Shown: positions 38,460 to 46,788 of the stretch, piece after piece
How positions within the stretch are numbered: the first letter of the stretch is position 1
Layout: the number at the start of each line of letters is the position of its first letter
NCBI RefSeq assembly: GCF_002272825.1
Contig: NZ_MLAM01000002.1
Span: forward strand, 1-64,000
DNA: 64,000 nucleotides
Direction: 5' to 3'
From: Helicobacter sp. 11S02596-1
Lineage (GTDB): Bacteria; Campylobacterota; Campylobacteria; Campylobacterales; Helicobacteraceae
Program-made: the position numbers and the translations under genes
The notes under the pieces: generated by a model
The model's database searches: none
The model's input: only the letters and a program-made list of their open reading frames with translations
What the model was told of the DNA's origin: nothing

Positions 38460-39620
38460 ATGAAAGTTTCTGCCGATTTGACCTACCCCAAGCTCGATTT
38501 TTCCAAAAAATTTTTCACAACAGAAGAGGATTCAGAATTTGCCATATTGACCGATGAGATCAAAAATCTCGATAACCCTCGCCCGCTTGGTCTCAGCGGG
38601 CATTTGCGTGTCAAAAACGAAGCCCGAACGATTGGGCTGGCGATTGAGAGTTGCATTGACGCCCTTGATGAGCTCATCATCACCGCCCAGCCCAGTATCG
38701 ATGCGACCTATGAGATTTGCCAAGCAAAAGCAAAAAAATACCCCGACAAAATCAAGCTGTTTTATTATACCCCCGAAGTAGTGCCCCACCCATTTTCTCA
38801 TTGCTTTGACAAAGATTCTCACCAGCAAAATGGCGATAGCTTTTCTGTGCATAATTTTGCGCATTATAGCAATTATGGGCTGGTGCGGATTTCGTATAGG
38901 TATTATGTCAAAATCGATGCGGACCAAATCTACTTCACAGAAAAGCTAAAGGCGCTTAGAGAGGCGATTTTGGGTGCTGATAAATATGTAAAGCCCAAAC
39001 GTAGCCTGCTAAATAAGATCTTAGGGCGACTCCACAGGCCTTTTAGTGATTTTTTGGAAGCGGTGTTGCCTTTGGGGATTTTTGCCAAATATATGACACT
39101 CGTTGCGGGGCGGTGTGCTTACGGGCTTTGCGGGATCAATCTAGGGCAAAATTTCAAAAACAATGTAGGTGAAATTTCTATTGGGGGGGGGGCACTACAA
39201 GAGATTGAGCAAGAGGAAATTAAAAATTATTTCCTCCCGTTAAATCCCAAGCATTCCAGTGGCTTTAGTGCCTACAACGGCGGTATCGACACCGCGATTT
39301 TTATCCCCAATGCAACTACCTTTTATCATTATTTTATCAATCACGGCGTAGAGACTATCCCTTATGGCGATGTATTTTGCGTGCGTAGTCTGGGGTGCTT
39401 TTGGCTGCATTTTGGGATGGTAAAAAAAGACATCCCTTGTGAGGGCGTCAAAGATGAGGACTACATCAACCTACAAGACTACTACAAAGCCCAAAAAACC
39501 GATTTAAAAGATAAGATTAAATTCCGTGCCATCTACAAAAGTGATTACAATCATTTAATGGCGAATTTTAAATGGCATTTCCAGAGGGATAAAAAATACT
39601 TAGCGCATTTTGTGGATTGA
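38460..39620 (+). CDS. phase-variable GT-A-like glycosyltransferase (currently in frame)
   Basis: A 386-residue cytosolic protein with a family 2-like glycosyltransferase core: LRVKNEARTIGLAIESCIDA at the N terminus, then YYVKIDADQIYF with a DxD-type motif. Ten G at 39183-39192 encode the GGG of ISIGGGALQEIEQEE, and in this copy the frame continues to a normal end. Slippage by one base would truncate it at about residue 245. It probably decorates LPS or another surface glycan; donor and acceptor are unknown. It follows cfa after eight bases and precedes a large repeat block. Confidence 0.7.
   Translation: MKVSADLTYPKLDFSKKFFTTEEDSEFAILTDEIKNLDNPRPLGLSGHLRVKNEARTIGLAIESCIDALDELIITAQPSIDATYEICQAKAKKYPDKIKLFYYTPEVVPHPFSHCFDKDSHQQNGDSFSVHNFAHYSNYGLVRISYRYYVKIDADQIYFTEKLKALREAILGADKYVKPKRSLLNKILGRLHRPFSDFLEAVLPLGIFAKYMTLVAGRCAYGLCGINLGQNFKNNVGEISIGGGALQEIEQEEIKNYFLPLNPKHSSGFSAYNGGIDTAIFIPNATTFYHYFINHGVETIPYGDVFCVRSLGCFWLHFGMVKKDIPCEGVKDEDYINLQDYYKAQKTDLKDKIKFRAIYKSDYNHLMANFKWHFQRDKKYLAHFVD
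39183..39192 (+). repeat. G10 phase-variation tract (ON)
   Basis: Ten consecutive G inside the glycosyltransferase gene. The count is in frame with the downstream coding sequence. Confidence 0.85.
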
Positions 39621-39628
39621 TATGTATG

Positions 39629-40010
39629 ATTACTCGATTCGATAAATCGAATCTGAAGACCATTCCGCAGAGTGAAACCCGCTTTTGTCGTATGCTATGC
39701 TCCTATCGGAGCATAAACGCATCGCCGTGCGGAGCTTGTTCAAGACAAGCAGTTGTCTTTGGCTTAACGCTCCTCCTCTCACGCCCAAGCTACGCTTGTG
39801 CGTTGGAGATAAATTTCATAGGTTTCCACTATGCTGTTTTGGTTTGCTAATGCAAACCTGAAGACCGGCTCATCTATTTTTTACTCGATTCACGTTGTGA
39901 ATCTAAAGACCATTCCAAGAGGCAAGCCTCTTTCTATTCCTAAAGTATTTTGACCCACCCGAGTTATATCCTGCTAACGCAGGAATATCAACCCGCTTTC
40001 TAAGGTTTCT
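39629..40010 (+). repeat. palindromic repeat cluster, forward orientation (39.6-40.0 kb)
   Basis: First hairpins at 39629-39662 (stem GATTCGAT/ATCGAATC), 39841-39866 (GGTTTGC/GCAAACC) and 39876-39913 (GATTCAC/GTGAATC). The last two are joined by the same GGCTCATCTATTTTTT linker as at 18.17 and 24.38 kb. The last copy continues into a second hairpin (AGAGGC/GCCTCT), CCTAAAG, and a third-hairpin variant with stem TCCTGC/GCAGGA, ending TTTCTAAGGTTT. No gene is present. Confidence 0.82.
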
Positions 40011-40063
40011 ATTCACAAACCAATATCAAACCCAACCTGCTTTATTCTTTATTTTTTTCTTTA

Positions 40064-40200
40064 TGCAGGGGGCGGGGTTCTACCTGCGAAGTGTCGCGCC
40101 CCCTTGCAACCATCGGGTGGGTGGGTCAGAAACCCACTGCACGCCCCCAATGCAATGCGGGATTAAAAAGCGTAGCTGGCTTTTTTGCTAGCAATTCCAA
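40064..40200. repeat. G/C-rich repeat module
   Basis: An A/T-poor block (GGGGGCGGGGTTCTACCTGC ... GCGCCCCC, then GGGTGGGTGGGTCAGAAACC and GCTTTTTTGCTAG) nearly the same as 17881-18020. Partial copies are at 32475-32535 and at the right edge of the window (about 63960-64000). It abuts the reverse hairpin element and may be part of the same larger unit. Confidence 0.7.
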
Positions 40201-40202
40201 AC

Positions 40203-40340
40203 TGACAAGCCTTAGAAACTTATCTCGAACACACAGCCTTTGGCTGGGTGTGAGATGATTACTTTAGGAACGAAGCAAGATTTCACATCTTGCGTAGTGG
40301 TCTTCAGGTTTGTTTTTAAACAAACCGAGTAAAAAATAAA
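40203..40340 (-). repeat. left 138-bp inverted repeat (three-hairpin element)
   Basis: A full three-hairpin element on the minus strand. It matches the element at 40571-40708 in inverted orientation over 138 bases with three mismatches by my reading, including all stems. Other copies in the window share linkers but not stems, so this pair arose recently from one another. Confidence 0.88.
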
Positions 40341-40376
40341 TGAAAACAAATAAACCACAAAAAAGGAGAGGGAATT

Positions 40377-40466
40377 TCACCCCCGTTTGATCCTAAAAGT
40401 AATTTGGACACCAAATAGTTGTAATTTGATGTATAATTCTTTTAGGCTTTTGTTATGTTGCTTCAT
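40377..40466 (-). CDS. AapA-like type I toxin peptide
   Basis: A 29-residue basic amphipathic peptide with AAAGGA eight bases before its ATG and a minus-strand TATAAT at 40526-40521. It resembles the AapA family of H. pylori membrane-active toxins (about 30 residues): Lys-rich start, K9-x-L11-Y12-x-K14, a hydrophobic core (LQLFGVQITF) and a basic end RIKRG. The arrangement is also diagnostic: an opposing TATAAT lies inside the ORF over the Leu-Tyr codons, where H. pylori places the IsoA antitoxin promoter. The mRNA leader opens with a strong hairpin. It lies exactly between two 138-bp inverted repeats. Confidence 0.65.
   Translation of the reverse strand: MKQHNKSLKELYIKLQLFGVQITFRIKRG
40432..40437 (+). 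promoter_or_regulatory. -10 box for the antisense (IsoA-like) RNA
   Basis: TATAAT on the plus strand, embedded in the toxin ORF, transcribing away over the toxin start codon and leader. Confidence 0.55.
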
Positions 40467-40520
40467 AACAAAGTCCTTTATAGTGGTTTTGTCGGTTATC
40501 GCAAGTAACCGACAAATATA
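40444..40520 (+). ncRNA. IsoA-like antisense antitoxin RNA
   Basis: Predicted RNA of about 75 nt starting just after the -10 box and covering the toxin start codon, ribosome site and leader in antisense. It contains a small stem (TTTGTTATG/CATAACAAA) and ends in a strong hairpin (TTTGTCGGTTA/TAACCGACAAA, 40488-40514). Length and position match IsoA1 of H. pylori. The ends are inferred; no T-run follows the hairpin. Confidence 0.5.
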
Positions 40521-40526
40521 ATTATA
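40521..40526 (-). promoter_or_regulatory. -10 box for the AapA-like toxin mRNA
   Basis: TATAAT on the minus strand, about 55 bases before the toxin ATG. Transcription from it would begin right at the base of the 11-bp leader hairpin. Confidence 0.55.
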
Positions 40527-40570
40527 CCCCATACCCTTAAAAATCCTATAAAAATAAATTATTATGTTAC

Positions 40571-40708
40571 TTTATTTTTTACTCGGTTTGTTTAAAAACA
40601 AACCTGAAGACCACTACGCAAGATGTGAAATCTTGCTTCGTTCCTAAAGTAATCATCTCACACCCAGCCAAAGGCTGTGCGTTCGAGATAAATTTCTAAG
40701 GTTTGTCA
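40571..40708 (+). repeat. right 138-bp inverted repeat (three-hairpin element)
   Basis: Forward copy of the element inverted at 40203-40340. Stem 1 GGTTTGTTT/AAACAAACC, stem 2 GCAAGAT/ATCTTGC, stem 3 CACCCAGCC/GGCTGTG inside ATCTC/GAGAT, end TTTCTAAGG. The 230-base segment between the two repeats contains only the toxin-antitoxin module. Confidence 0.88.
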
Positions 40709-40710
40709 TT

Positions 40711-40849
40711 AAGTTTTACTCGATTCGCTTAGCGAATCTGAAGACCGCTCCGCAAGGCAAAGCCTCGTTTCGCTCCTAAAGGATAGGGTTATGGTCGCAC
40801 TACGTTTGCCTCATCAACTTGGGGCGGGCGGGTAAAATTTCTAAGGTTT
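40711..40849 (+). repeat. further three-hairpin repeat element
   Basis: First hairpin GATTCGCT/AGCGAATC, second hairpin AGGC/GCCT, then CCTAAAG, a class-B third hairpin (GGTTATGGTCGC...) and TTTCTAAGGTTTG. The bases 40850-41149 that follow are a G/C-rich patch, then strongly A/T-rich sequence before metY, with AAAGGA at its ATG; I see no gene in them. Confidence 0.75.
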
Positions 40850-41149
40850 GAAATCCCATCTGCCAGCAAACCAAAGCCCACCACGCCTTTTAATCCTGTG
40901 TTGCACCGGGTCGGGTCAGGGTTTGGCGGAGTTTTTAACCCGCCTATTGTTTATCTCACGCCCGCCCATCGATAAATCTCGAGCCAAACATCAAATCATA
41001 AATTTTCAAACACGATATGTGTTTGTTTATTATCGTAACATATACATTATTTTTTATCCGATTTATTATAAAACACATATTGTATTTACAAAATATTTGA
41101 TAAAGTTCTCCCCGATGACTCATCAAAAATAAATTTCAAAGGATAAAAA

Positions 41150-42442
41150 ATGCCTAACCAACCCTACCAACCACTACACCAAGAAACATTAGCGATCCAC
41201 GCAGGCTACCAGCGGGATTCCCAGCAAACAATGAGCGTGCCGATTTACCAAACCACAGCGTATGCGTTTGAGAACTCACAGCAAGCAGGCAATCGCTTTG
41301 CCCTCCAAGAACTCGGTAATATCTACTCACGCCTCACCAATCCGACCAACGATGTGCTCGAAAATCGCCTCGCCGCTTTGGAGGGAGGGGCGAGCGGTGT
41401 CGTAACGGCGAGCGGGAGTGCGGCGATTTTTTATGCTATCGTAAATCTCGCAGGCACAGGCGATAATATCATCGTGGCAGACAAAATCTATGGGGGTTCA
41501 AGCAACCTCTTTCTTCACACGCTCAAAAACTTCGGTATAGAAGCGAGGGTTTTTGCAATCGATGAACCAAAAACGCTCGAAGCTTTGATCGATTCTAAAA
41601 CCAAGGCGGTGTTTTTTGAGAGCTTGAGCAATCCCCAAATCGCCATCGCCCCGATCGAAGAAATCACGCAAATCGCCAAAAAACACGGCATTATCACGAT
41701 TTGCGATAACACCGTGGCAACGCCAATCCTCTGTAATCCCATCAAATGGGGTGCGGACGTGGTTGTCCATAGCCTCAGCAAATACGCTAGCGGGCAGGGA
41801 AGCACCATATCGGGGGCTATCATCGATCGAGAGGGGCTGAATGATTTGATAAAAAACAATCCCCGATACCCCCAATTCAACACGCCCGATCCAAGCTATC
41901 ACGGGCTTGTTTATGCTGATGTTAGCTTGCCGATCTTTAATCTCAGGATTCGCACCGCCTTGTTGCGTGATATTGGCGCAGCGCTTAGCCCGTTTAATGC
42001 CTGGCTGGTCTTGCAAGGGCTCGAAACGCTCAAAATCCGTATCCAAGAACACAGCCAAAACGCCCAAAAAATCGCAGAATTTCTTGTTAGCCACCCCAAA
42101 GTCGCCTCGGTGAATTATCCCGGCTTAGCGTGCAATCGCTACCATAATCTGGCTAAAAAATATTTCAAAGATGGCTCCTGTAGCGGGCTAATCAGCTTTG
42201 AAATCACAGGCGATTTGGAAAATGCCAAAAAAATCTGTGATAGCACCAAAATTTTTAGCATTGTTGTCAATATCGGGGATACCAAATCGCTCATCGTCCA
42301 TCCTGCCAGCACCACGCATTCCCAGCTAAGCGAGGCACAACTCCAAGAAGCCGGTATCTTGGCTAATACGATCCGCTTGAGTGTGGGCTTGGAAAATGTC
42401 GAGGATTTGATTGCGGATTTGTCTGTTGCACTGGGTAGCTAA
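41150..42442 (+). CDS. metY: O-acetylhomoserine sulfhydrylase
   Basis: A 430-residue PLP enzyme of the Cys/Met metabolism family making homocysteine from O-acetylhomoserine and sulfide. The N-terminal ETLAIHAGYQRDSQQTMSVP and IYSRLTNPTNDVLENRLAAL blocks distinguish MetY from MetB/MetC. The PLP lysine is in VVHSLSKYASGQG. It stands alone between repeat DNA and a restriction islet. Direct sulfhydrylation would replace the MetB/MetC route. Confidence 0.92.
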   Translation: MPNQPYQPLHQETLAIHAGYQRDSQQTMSVPIYQTTAYAFENSQQAGNRFALQELGNIYSRLTNPTNDVLENRLAALEGGASGVVTASGSAAIFYAIVNLAGTGDNIIVADKIYGGSSNLFLHTLKNFGIEARVFAIDEPKTLEALIDSKTKAVFFESLSNPQIAIAPIEEITQIAKKHGIITICDNTVATPILCNPIKWGADVVVHSLSKYASGQGSTISGAIIDREGLNDLIKNNPRYPQFNTPDPSYHGLVYADVSLPIFNLRIRTALLRDIGAALSPFNAWLVLQGLETLKIRIQEHSQNAQKIAEFLVSHPKVASVNYPGLACNRYHNLAKKYFKDGSCSGLISFEITGDLENAKKICDSTKIFSIVVNIGDTKSLIVHPASTTHSQLSEAQLQEAGILANTIRLSVGLENVEDLIADLSVALGS

Positions 42443-42604
42443 AGCCCTAGTGCGGGCATTTAGCGTGAGACAGGGTGCTTTACAAGCAAGCCCAGCACCC
42501 ACTCTACCTAGTATAATTTTTAAAAACCCAATGATTTTTCATATAAAAAATTAAATTTCGAAATTTTTGACCAGATTTCAGGCAACCAAAGATTTTTTAT
42601 CACA

Positions 42605-42780
42605 AAATTTTACCCGGTCCAAGCGTTAGTTTGAATGTATTTGCTTGAGGTTTGACTTCTCCATCTGCCCGGTTTTAGTGGTTTTCCCACACCTACTTGG
42701 AATTTTACATTCCTCACTGCTCACACAAACCACATTCATTTACAGACGAATCGATTCCGCTCGCCAGCTTTCCAACGGCT
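42605..42780 (-). pseudogene. possible decayed TnpB (IS200/IS605) C-terminal remnant
   Basis: One minus-strand frame from the 3' end of the GmrSD-like gene encodes AVGKLASGIDSSVNECGLCE, is broken by several stops, then continues with RADGEVKPQANTFKLTLG. The 'VN-CG' and 'KQ-ANT'-like pieces recall TnpB tails. It suggests an insertion sequence once sat here; the match is short. The rest of this gap (42443-42604) has only a metY-proximal stem (GGGTGCT/AGCACCC) and A/T-rich DNA. Confidence 0.35.
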
Positions 42781-44518
42781 AGTCAATATCCCATATCTCA
42801 AAAAACTCGTTTATCAAATTCTCACTCCGCTCTTCTATGGTATATTTGTCCCACTTTTCTTTATTCAATAATTCCCTAGTAATCAGCAAATCAGCACATT
42901 TTTCAATGTTATTTTTTGCACTTTTGTCGCCATGAAGTTTAACCTCCCAAGCAACATCTTTGATCGTGCTATTTAGTGCACCCTTAAGTAAAGTCATATT
43001 TCCGATTTGATAGATTAAAGATTCTGCAAGTTCATCATTTACCCCTACTTCTACCCAATGTTTCTTCCAATTTTGAGGCATTAAATGTTCCAACGAATAT
43101 ATATAAGACAGCTCAATAGTGTCTTGTTTGGATTTATTTTTGAATCTCCTATAAAGCTCTATCCAGAATAGAATAAGGCTTGCTTGCTTATTGGAGAGAT
43201 AAGAATATTTAGATATCAAGCAATCTTTTATCTCGTTTACTTTTGGTAATTCTTCTTTAAGAGCATCCTTTAAAGATGCATAATAATTACCTCCAAGATC
43301 ATTTTGCGTTAAGGCACCAAAAATCTTATTGTAAGGCTTTGTTGGCTTATTTGAAATCCAGCGATGAATAATAAAAACCTCTAAAATATAAAAGCATTTT
43401 TCTAGCTCTTCTTTGTTATCCAAAAGATCTGTTTTTAGTTTTAGAATTAGTGGAATTATTGTGTTTGTGTCTGTGATTTTCAATATATGAAACAATCTTG
43501 TTTCGAAGTTTTCAAAATTTAGAGGAGTGCTTTGATCAATTTTTGGAAAATTAAAATACACAATAGCATATTTTTTAATATCTCCCAAAAAGCTCTCTAA
43601 TGCGTCTTTATTGAAATCTTTTATCTTTTCTTTATATCTAGAACTTAAATGTTCTAAAGAAACTTCAGAATCAAAAAATTTATAAATAATGGCAAAAGCG
43701 TGCAAAAATATTTCACTTCTTGTCCTTTTTAGACGACCTGTTGCAAGTTCTTCATCCCAAAAATCTCTCTTTTGATTATCTATTTCAAAAATCTCTTCCC
43801 AATATTTTTCATAGAGCCATTCTCCCCATTTTGAATCAAGCTTTATAGCTTTATCAAAAATAGCATTTTTGATAATATCAGTTGCTGTGAGTTTTAGCCC
43901 AGAAGTGTTAATGGAGTCAAAGATTTTTTGCTCATCTTCATTGTTTTCTAAATTTATAAGAACCCAAAGCTTGGAGTCCAATATATAGCTAAAAAATTCT
44001 TTAAAATTAGCTACCTCATTGATTCGTTCTGAAAAATAACAATAGCATTGAATTAGTTTCTTATTTTTTAATTCCTTTTTGAGCTTTTCATCTCTATCTA
44101 AAAAAGTTTTACAATTTTCTGCCCTCAAAATTTTGCTAAAATCATCCCTATCGAGCCTTGAATGTTTGATTTTTGGATTTTTTTCTTTTGTTGGTGTTTG
44201 ATATATAGTTTTTGCGTTATCTGACCTATCATCACTATCAAGCTTATCAAATAATGACTTGACTAAAATAGAAAATGTTGTAAGTCTTTGCTGTCCATCG
44301 ATTAGGCTTCGCACGCTCCCTCTACCGGCATCTGTGGATACTTGTTTTAATATAATAGATCCTAAAAAATGTGTTTTTTGATTATTAAAACTTTCTAGCA
44401 AATCATCAAAAAGCTGCTCCCATTGCTCCTTTTTCCAAACATAGGCTCTTTGGAAAAATGGAATCTCTATGAAGCCTTCTTGCTCTATAAATCGAAAATT
44501 ACTTTCATTGGATTTCAT
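42779..44518 (-). CDS. GmrSD-like type IV restriction protein (DUF262 + DUF1524)
   Basis: A 579-residue single-chain protein with both GmrSD halves. The N-terminal DUF262 has IPFFQRAYVWKKEQWEQLFD and LIDGQQRLTTFSILV, the ParB-like NTP-using motif. The C-terminal DUF1524 HNH region has YSLEHLMPQNWKKHW and IGNMTLLKGALN. Such enzymes cut modified phage DNA; the specificity here is unknown. AAAGG precedes the ATG. It is more A/T-rich than its neighbours and lies between an hsdM remnant and a transposase remnant, so horizontal acquisition is likely. Confidence 0.82.
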   Translation of the reverse strand: MKSNESNFRFIEQEGFIEIPFFQRAYVWKKEQWEQLFDDLLESFNNQKTHFLGSIILKQVSTDAGRGSVRSLIDGQQRLTTFSILVKSLFDKLDSDDRSDNAKTIYQTPTKEKNPKIKHSRLDRDDFSKILRAENCKTFLDRDEKLKKELKNKKLIQCYCYFSERINEVANFKEFFSYILDSKLWVLINLENNEDEQKIFDSINTSGLKLTATDIIKNAIFDKAIKLDSKWGEWLYEKYWEEIFEIDNQKRDFWDEELATGRLKRTRSEIFLHAFAIIYKFFDSEVSLEHLSSRYKEKIKDFNKDALESFLGDIKKYAIVYFNFPKIDQSTPLNFENFETRLFHILKITDTNTIIPLILKLKTDLLDNKEELEKCFYILEVFIIHRWISNKPTKPYNKIFGALTQNDLGGNYYASLKDALKEELPKVNEIKDCLISKYSYLSNKQASLILFWIELYRRFKNKSKQDTIELSYIYSLEHLMPQNWKKHWVEVGVNDELAESLIYQIGNMTLLKGALNSTIKDVAWEVKLHGDKSAKNNIEKCADLLITRELLNKEKWDKYTIEERSENLINEFFEIWDID

Positions 44519-44579
44519 ATCATTTGCCTTTGTCTTTTTTATTTTTAACAGGAAAATTTTAGCTGAAAATTACTTTTTA

Positions 44580-44778
44580 TCAATATTTCATAAACTTGAA
44601 TTTATCTAATATCTCTTGGATATTAGGCGAAAATCCATCGAGGTAGGCAATGAAGTCAGCTTCTAGCATTTGTTGCTTGGTCCTATCGGTATTTGCCTCG
44701 CACATACACATCACGGAGGCAATCATCAGCAATCCCCCATATGAAATTTACGATTTGATTATAGGTTTGGGTATCCAT
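44580..44778 (-). pseudogene. type I modification subunit (hsdM) remnant
   Basis: The minus strand starts MDTQTYNQIVNFIWGIADDC followed by LRDVYVRGKYR, the characteristic HsdM N terminus, then hits a TAG. In a shifted frame it resumes with TKQQMLEADFIAYLDGFSPN and IQEILDKFKF, an internal HsdM block, and ends at 44580. Most of the gene between and after is deleted. A type I R-M locus therefore decayed here, upstream of the GmrSD-like gene. The other bases of 44519-44867 hold nothing else recognisable. Confidence 0.75.
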
Positions 44779-44867
44779 TTTTTTGATTCCTCAATTTTAT
44801 TTTTGCGAAATTATACTTGACAAGCAAGCGGTTGTGATAATAAATTTCAATAATCAAAAAACTTTAT

Positions 44868-45749
44868 CTACGAAATAGTATTTCTCAAACTCCCGATCCC
44901 CTCGATACGACATTCCACCTCATCGCCACTTTTGAGAAATTTGGGTGGCTCAAACCCCATCCCCACGCCCGATGGCGTCCCCATCGAGAGGATACTGCCA
45001 GCTTTAAGCACCATCCCCGCGCTTAGCTCTTCGATCACATAAGCGATGTCAAAAATCATCAAATCCGTAGAACTTTTTTGACGCAGTTCGCCATTGACAT
45101 AGCTTGAGATCTCTAGTGTGGGCGGGCAGGGAAATTCATCTTTTGTAACTATCCACGGGCCCATCGGCAAAGACCCCTCCAAACTCTTGCCAACATACCA
45201 TTGTTTGTGCTTGAGCTGGATATCTCTTGCGCTAATGTCATTGATGATGGTATAGCCAAAAACATAATCAAACGCATCGCATTTTTTCACGCCGTAGGCA
45301 TCTTTGGCGATAATCACACCCAGCTCGACTTCATAATCGAGCTTTTGGGTCAAATGGCTATGCGAGGGGATCACACCGCCATCAGGAGTGGCTGTATTCA
45401 CCCGTTTGCCAAAATACACCGCTTCATCTCGCTTGCCATCAAAGGCTTCTTTTTTGAATTTCGCTGATTCTTTGGCGTGATCAAGATAATTCACCCCTAG
45501 ACAAATCACCTCTTGTGCGGGGTGTGGGATGGGGGCAAGTTTTTTAATATCGCACAAATCAAAGCTTTTTTTGGGTGCGCTTATGAGTTCTTCTAACCTC
45601 TGCTTGAGGGGTTTGTCCCAGTATTTTATCAAATCTTGCATACTCGTTATGCCCGCTATCTCTACAGGGATGACTTTTTGGGCGGTAGTATCTAAAATCC
45701 CGACTTCACTCGGGGCATTTGGAGTTTGTTGGAATGTCAAAATTTTCAT
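44868..45749 (-). CDS. fumarylacetoacetate hydrolase family protein
   Basis: A 293-residue metal-dependent FAH-superfamily enzyme acting on C-C or C=C bonds of 2-oxo acids. Motifs are ICLGVNYLDHAKES, KLDYEVELGVIIAK (metal glutamates), NDISARDIQLKHKQWYVGKS and SMGTPSGVGMG. An oxaloacetate decarboxylase/tautomerase or acylpyruvase role is common for family members in species without aromatic catabolism; the substrate cannot be told here. It is divergent from the lipase-like gene. Confidence 0.82.
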   Translation of the reverse strand: MKILTFQQTPNAPSEVGILDTTAQKVIPVEIAGITSMQDLIKYWDKPLKQRLEELISAPKKSFDLCDIKKLAPIPHPAQEVICLGVNYLDHAKESAKFKKEAFDGKRDEAVYFGKRVNTATPDGGVIPSHSHLTQKLDYEVELGVIIAKDAYGVKKCDAFDYVFGYTIINDISARDIQLKHKQWYVGKSLEGSLPMGPWIVTKDEFPCPPTLEISSYVNGELRQKSSTDLMIFDIAYVIEELSAGMVLKAGSILSMGTPSGVGMGFEPPKFLKSGDEVECRIEGIGSLRNTIS

Positions 45750-45763
45750 CGCAAATCCTTTGC

Positions 45764-45769
45764 TATAAT
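45764..45769 (+). promoter_or_regulatory. -10 box for the alpha/beta hydrolase gene
   Basis: TATAAT at the divergent junction, 46 bases before the likely ATG. It rules out the longer reading frame that would start upstream at 45719. Confidence 0.5.
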
Positions 45770-45814
45770 ACGTTTTCTTCTCAACTTAAGTGTAGCAAAT
45801 CAAATGCAAAAAAT

Positions 45815-46756
45815 ATGGATAAAAAAATGAAAATCATCAAAAATCTCAAATTCAAAACCGATTTTGGACACATCGCTTATGATAAATACCTGCCCTGCGC
45901 CCCCAACGGCGTTGCTATCCAAATCGCCCACGGGATGGTCGAACACAAAGGCAGGTATGAATGGCTAGCCAAAAGTTTGGCACAAGCTGGCTATAGCGTC
46001 TTTATCAACGACCACCGGGGACACGGCGAAAGCGTGCGGGGCAAGATTGTCCTAGGAGAAATGGGTGAAAATGGCTTTGAAAAAGCTGTGGAAGATATGT
46101 TTGCTTTAAATGCGATCATTGCCGAAGAGTTTCCTGCTTACAAAGTCGTGTTATTGGGGCATAGTATGGGATCGCTTTTAGCGAGGAGGTTTCTGCAACT
46201 TGGTGGAGACAAAATCGATGCACTCATCCTATCAGGGACGCCCTCGCCCAACCGCCTTTTGGGATTTGGCGTGGTGCTTTTTAGGATTTTAGACAAACTG
46301 GGCGTGCATATGAGTCCCAAAACTGGCGATTTGCTTTCTTTTAATGCGAAGTTTAAATCCCTCCGCAAAGATAAGGGCGATCCTTTGAAAAATTATTGGT
46401 CGTGTAGCGATGAAGAGGCTGTCAAAGCGTATTTAGAAGATCCGAAATGCCAGTTTCGCTTCACGCCCAATAGCTTTGCAAATCTTTTTAGCGGGATGAA
46501 AAAGGTATTTTCTCCCTACCCGCACAAGCCCGCTAATCCCGACTTGCCCGTGCTATTTATGAGCGGGGCAGAAGATATTTGCGGGGAATTTGGCAAGGGG
46601 GTGCAAAAGGCTTATAGGCATTTGAAATCGCAAGGCTATGAGAATGTGAGGCTTGAGATCTTTGATGGCGCACGCCACGAAATTTTTAACGAACCCAAAA
46701 AGGGCGAATACCTCGGGCTTGCTCTAAAATGGCTGGAAGAAAATAGGCTAGCTTAG
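45815..46756 (+). CDS. alpha/beta hydrolase (monoacylglycerol lipase / lysophospholipase-like)
   Basis: A cytosolic S33-type hydrolase of about 313 residues. The nucleophile elbow is LLGHSMGSLLAR, the acid lies in LFMSGAEDICGEF, and the histidine in DGARHEIFNEPKKGE; INDHRGHGES is the typical oxyanion-region block. It probably deacylates lysophospholipids or monoglycerides. The start is at 45815 (MDKK) or 45827 (MKII); both are downstream of the -10 box. It converges on flhB, with an 8-base G run (46778-46785) in the 32-base gap. Confidence 0.8.
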   Translation: MDKKMKIIKNLKFKTDFGHIAYDKYLPCAPNGVAIQIAHGMVEHKGRYEWLAKSLAQAGYSVFINDHRGHGESVRGKIVLGEMGENGFEKAVEDMFALNAIIAEEFPAYKVVLLGHSMGSLLARRFLQLGGDKIDALILSGTPSPNRLLGFGVVLFRILDKLGVHMSPKTGDLLSFNAKFKSLRKDKGDPLKNYWSCSDEEAVKAYLEDPKCQFRFTPNSFANLFSGMKKVFSPYPHKPANPDLPVLFMSGAEDICGEFGKGVQKAYRHLKSQGYENVRLEIFDGARHEIFNEPKKGEYLGLALKWLEENRLA

Positions 46757-46788
46757 CGGGGATTGGCAGGCTTTGATGGGGGGGGTGC

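Noticed and set aside
39621-41149. tRNA or rRNA genes in the largest gene-free block
   Set aside because: No cloverleaf, TTCGA-type T-loop or CCA end was found; the many hairpins belong to the repeat family and the toxin-antitoxin module.
46778-46785. A G8 run between the hydrolase gene and flhB as a phase switch
   Set aside because: It lies in a 32-base intergenic gap between two convergent genes and cannot change either frame.
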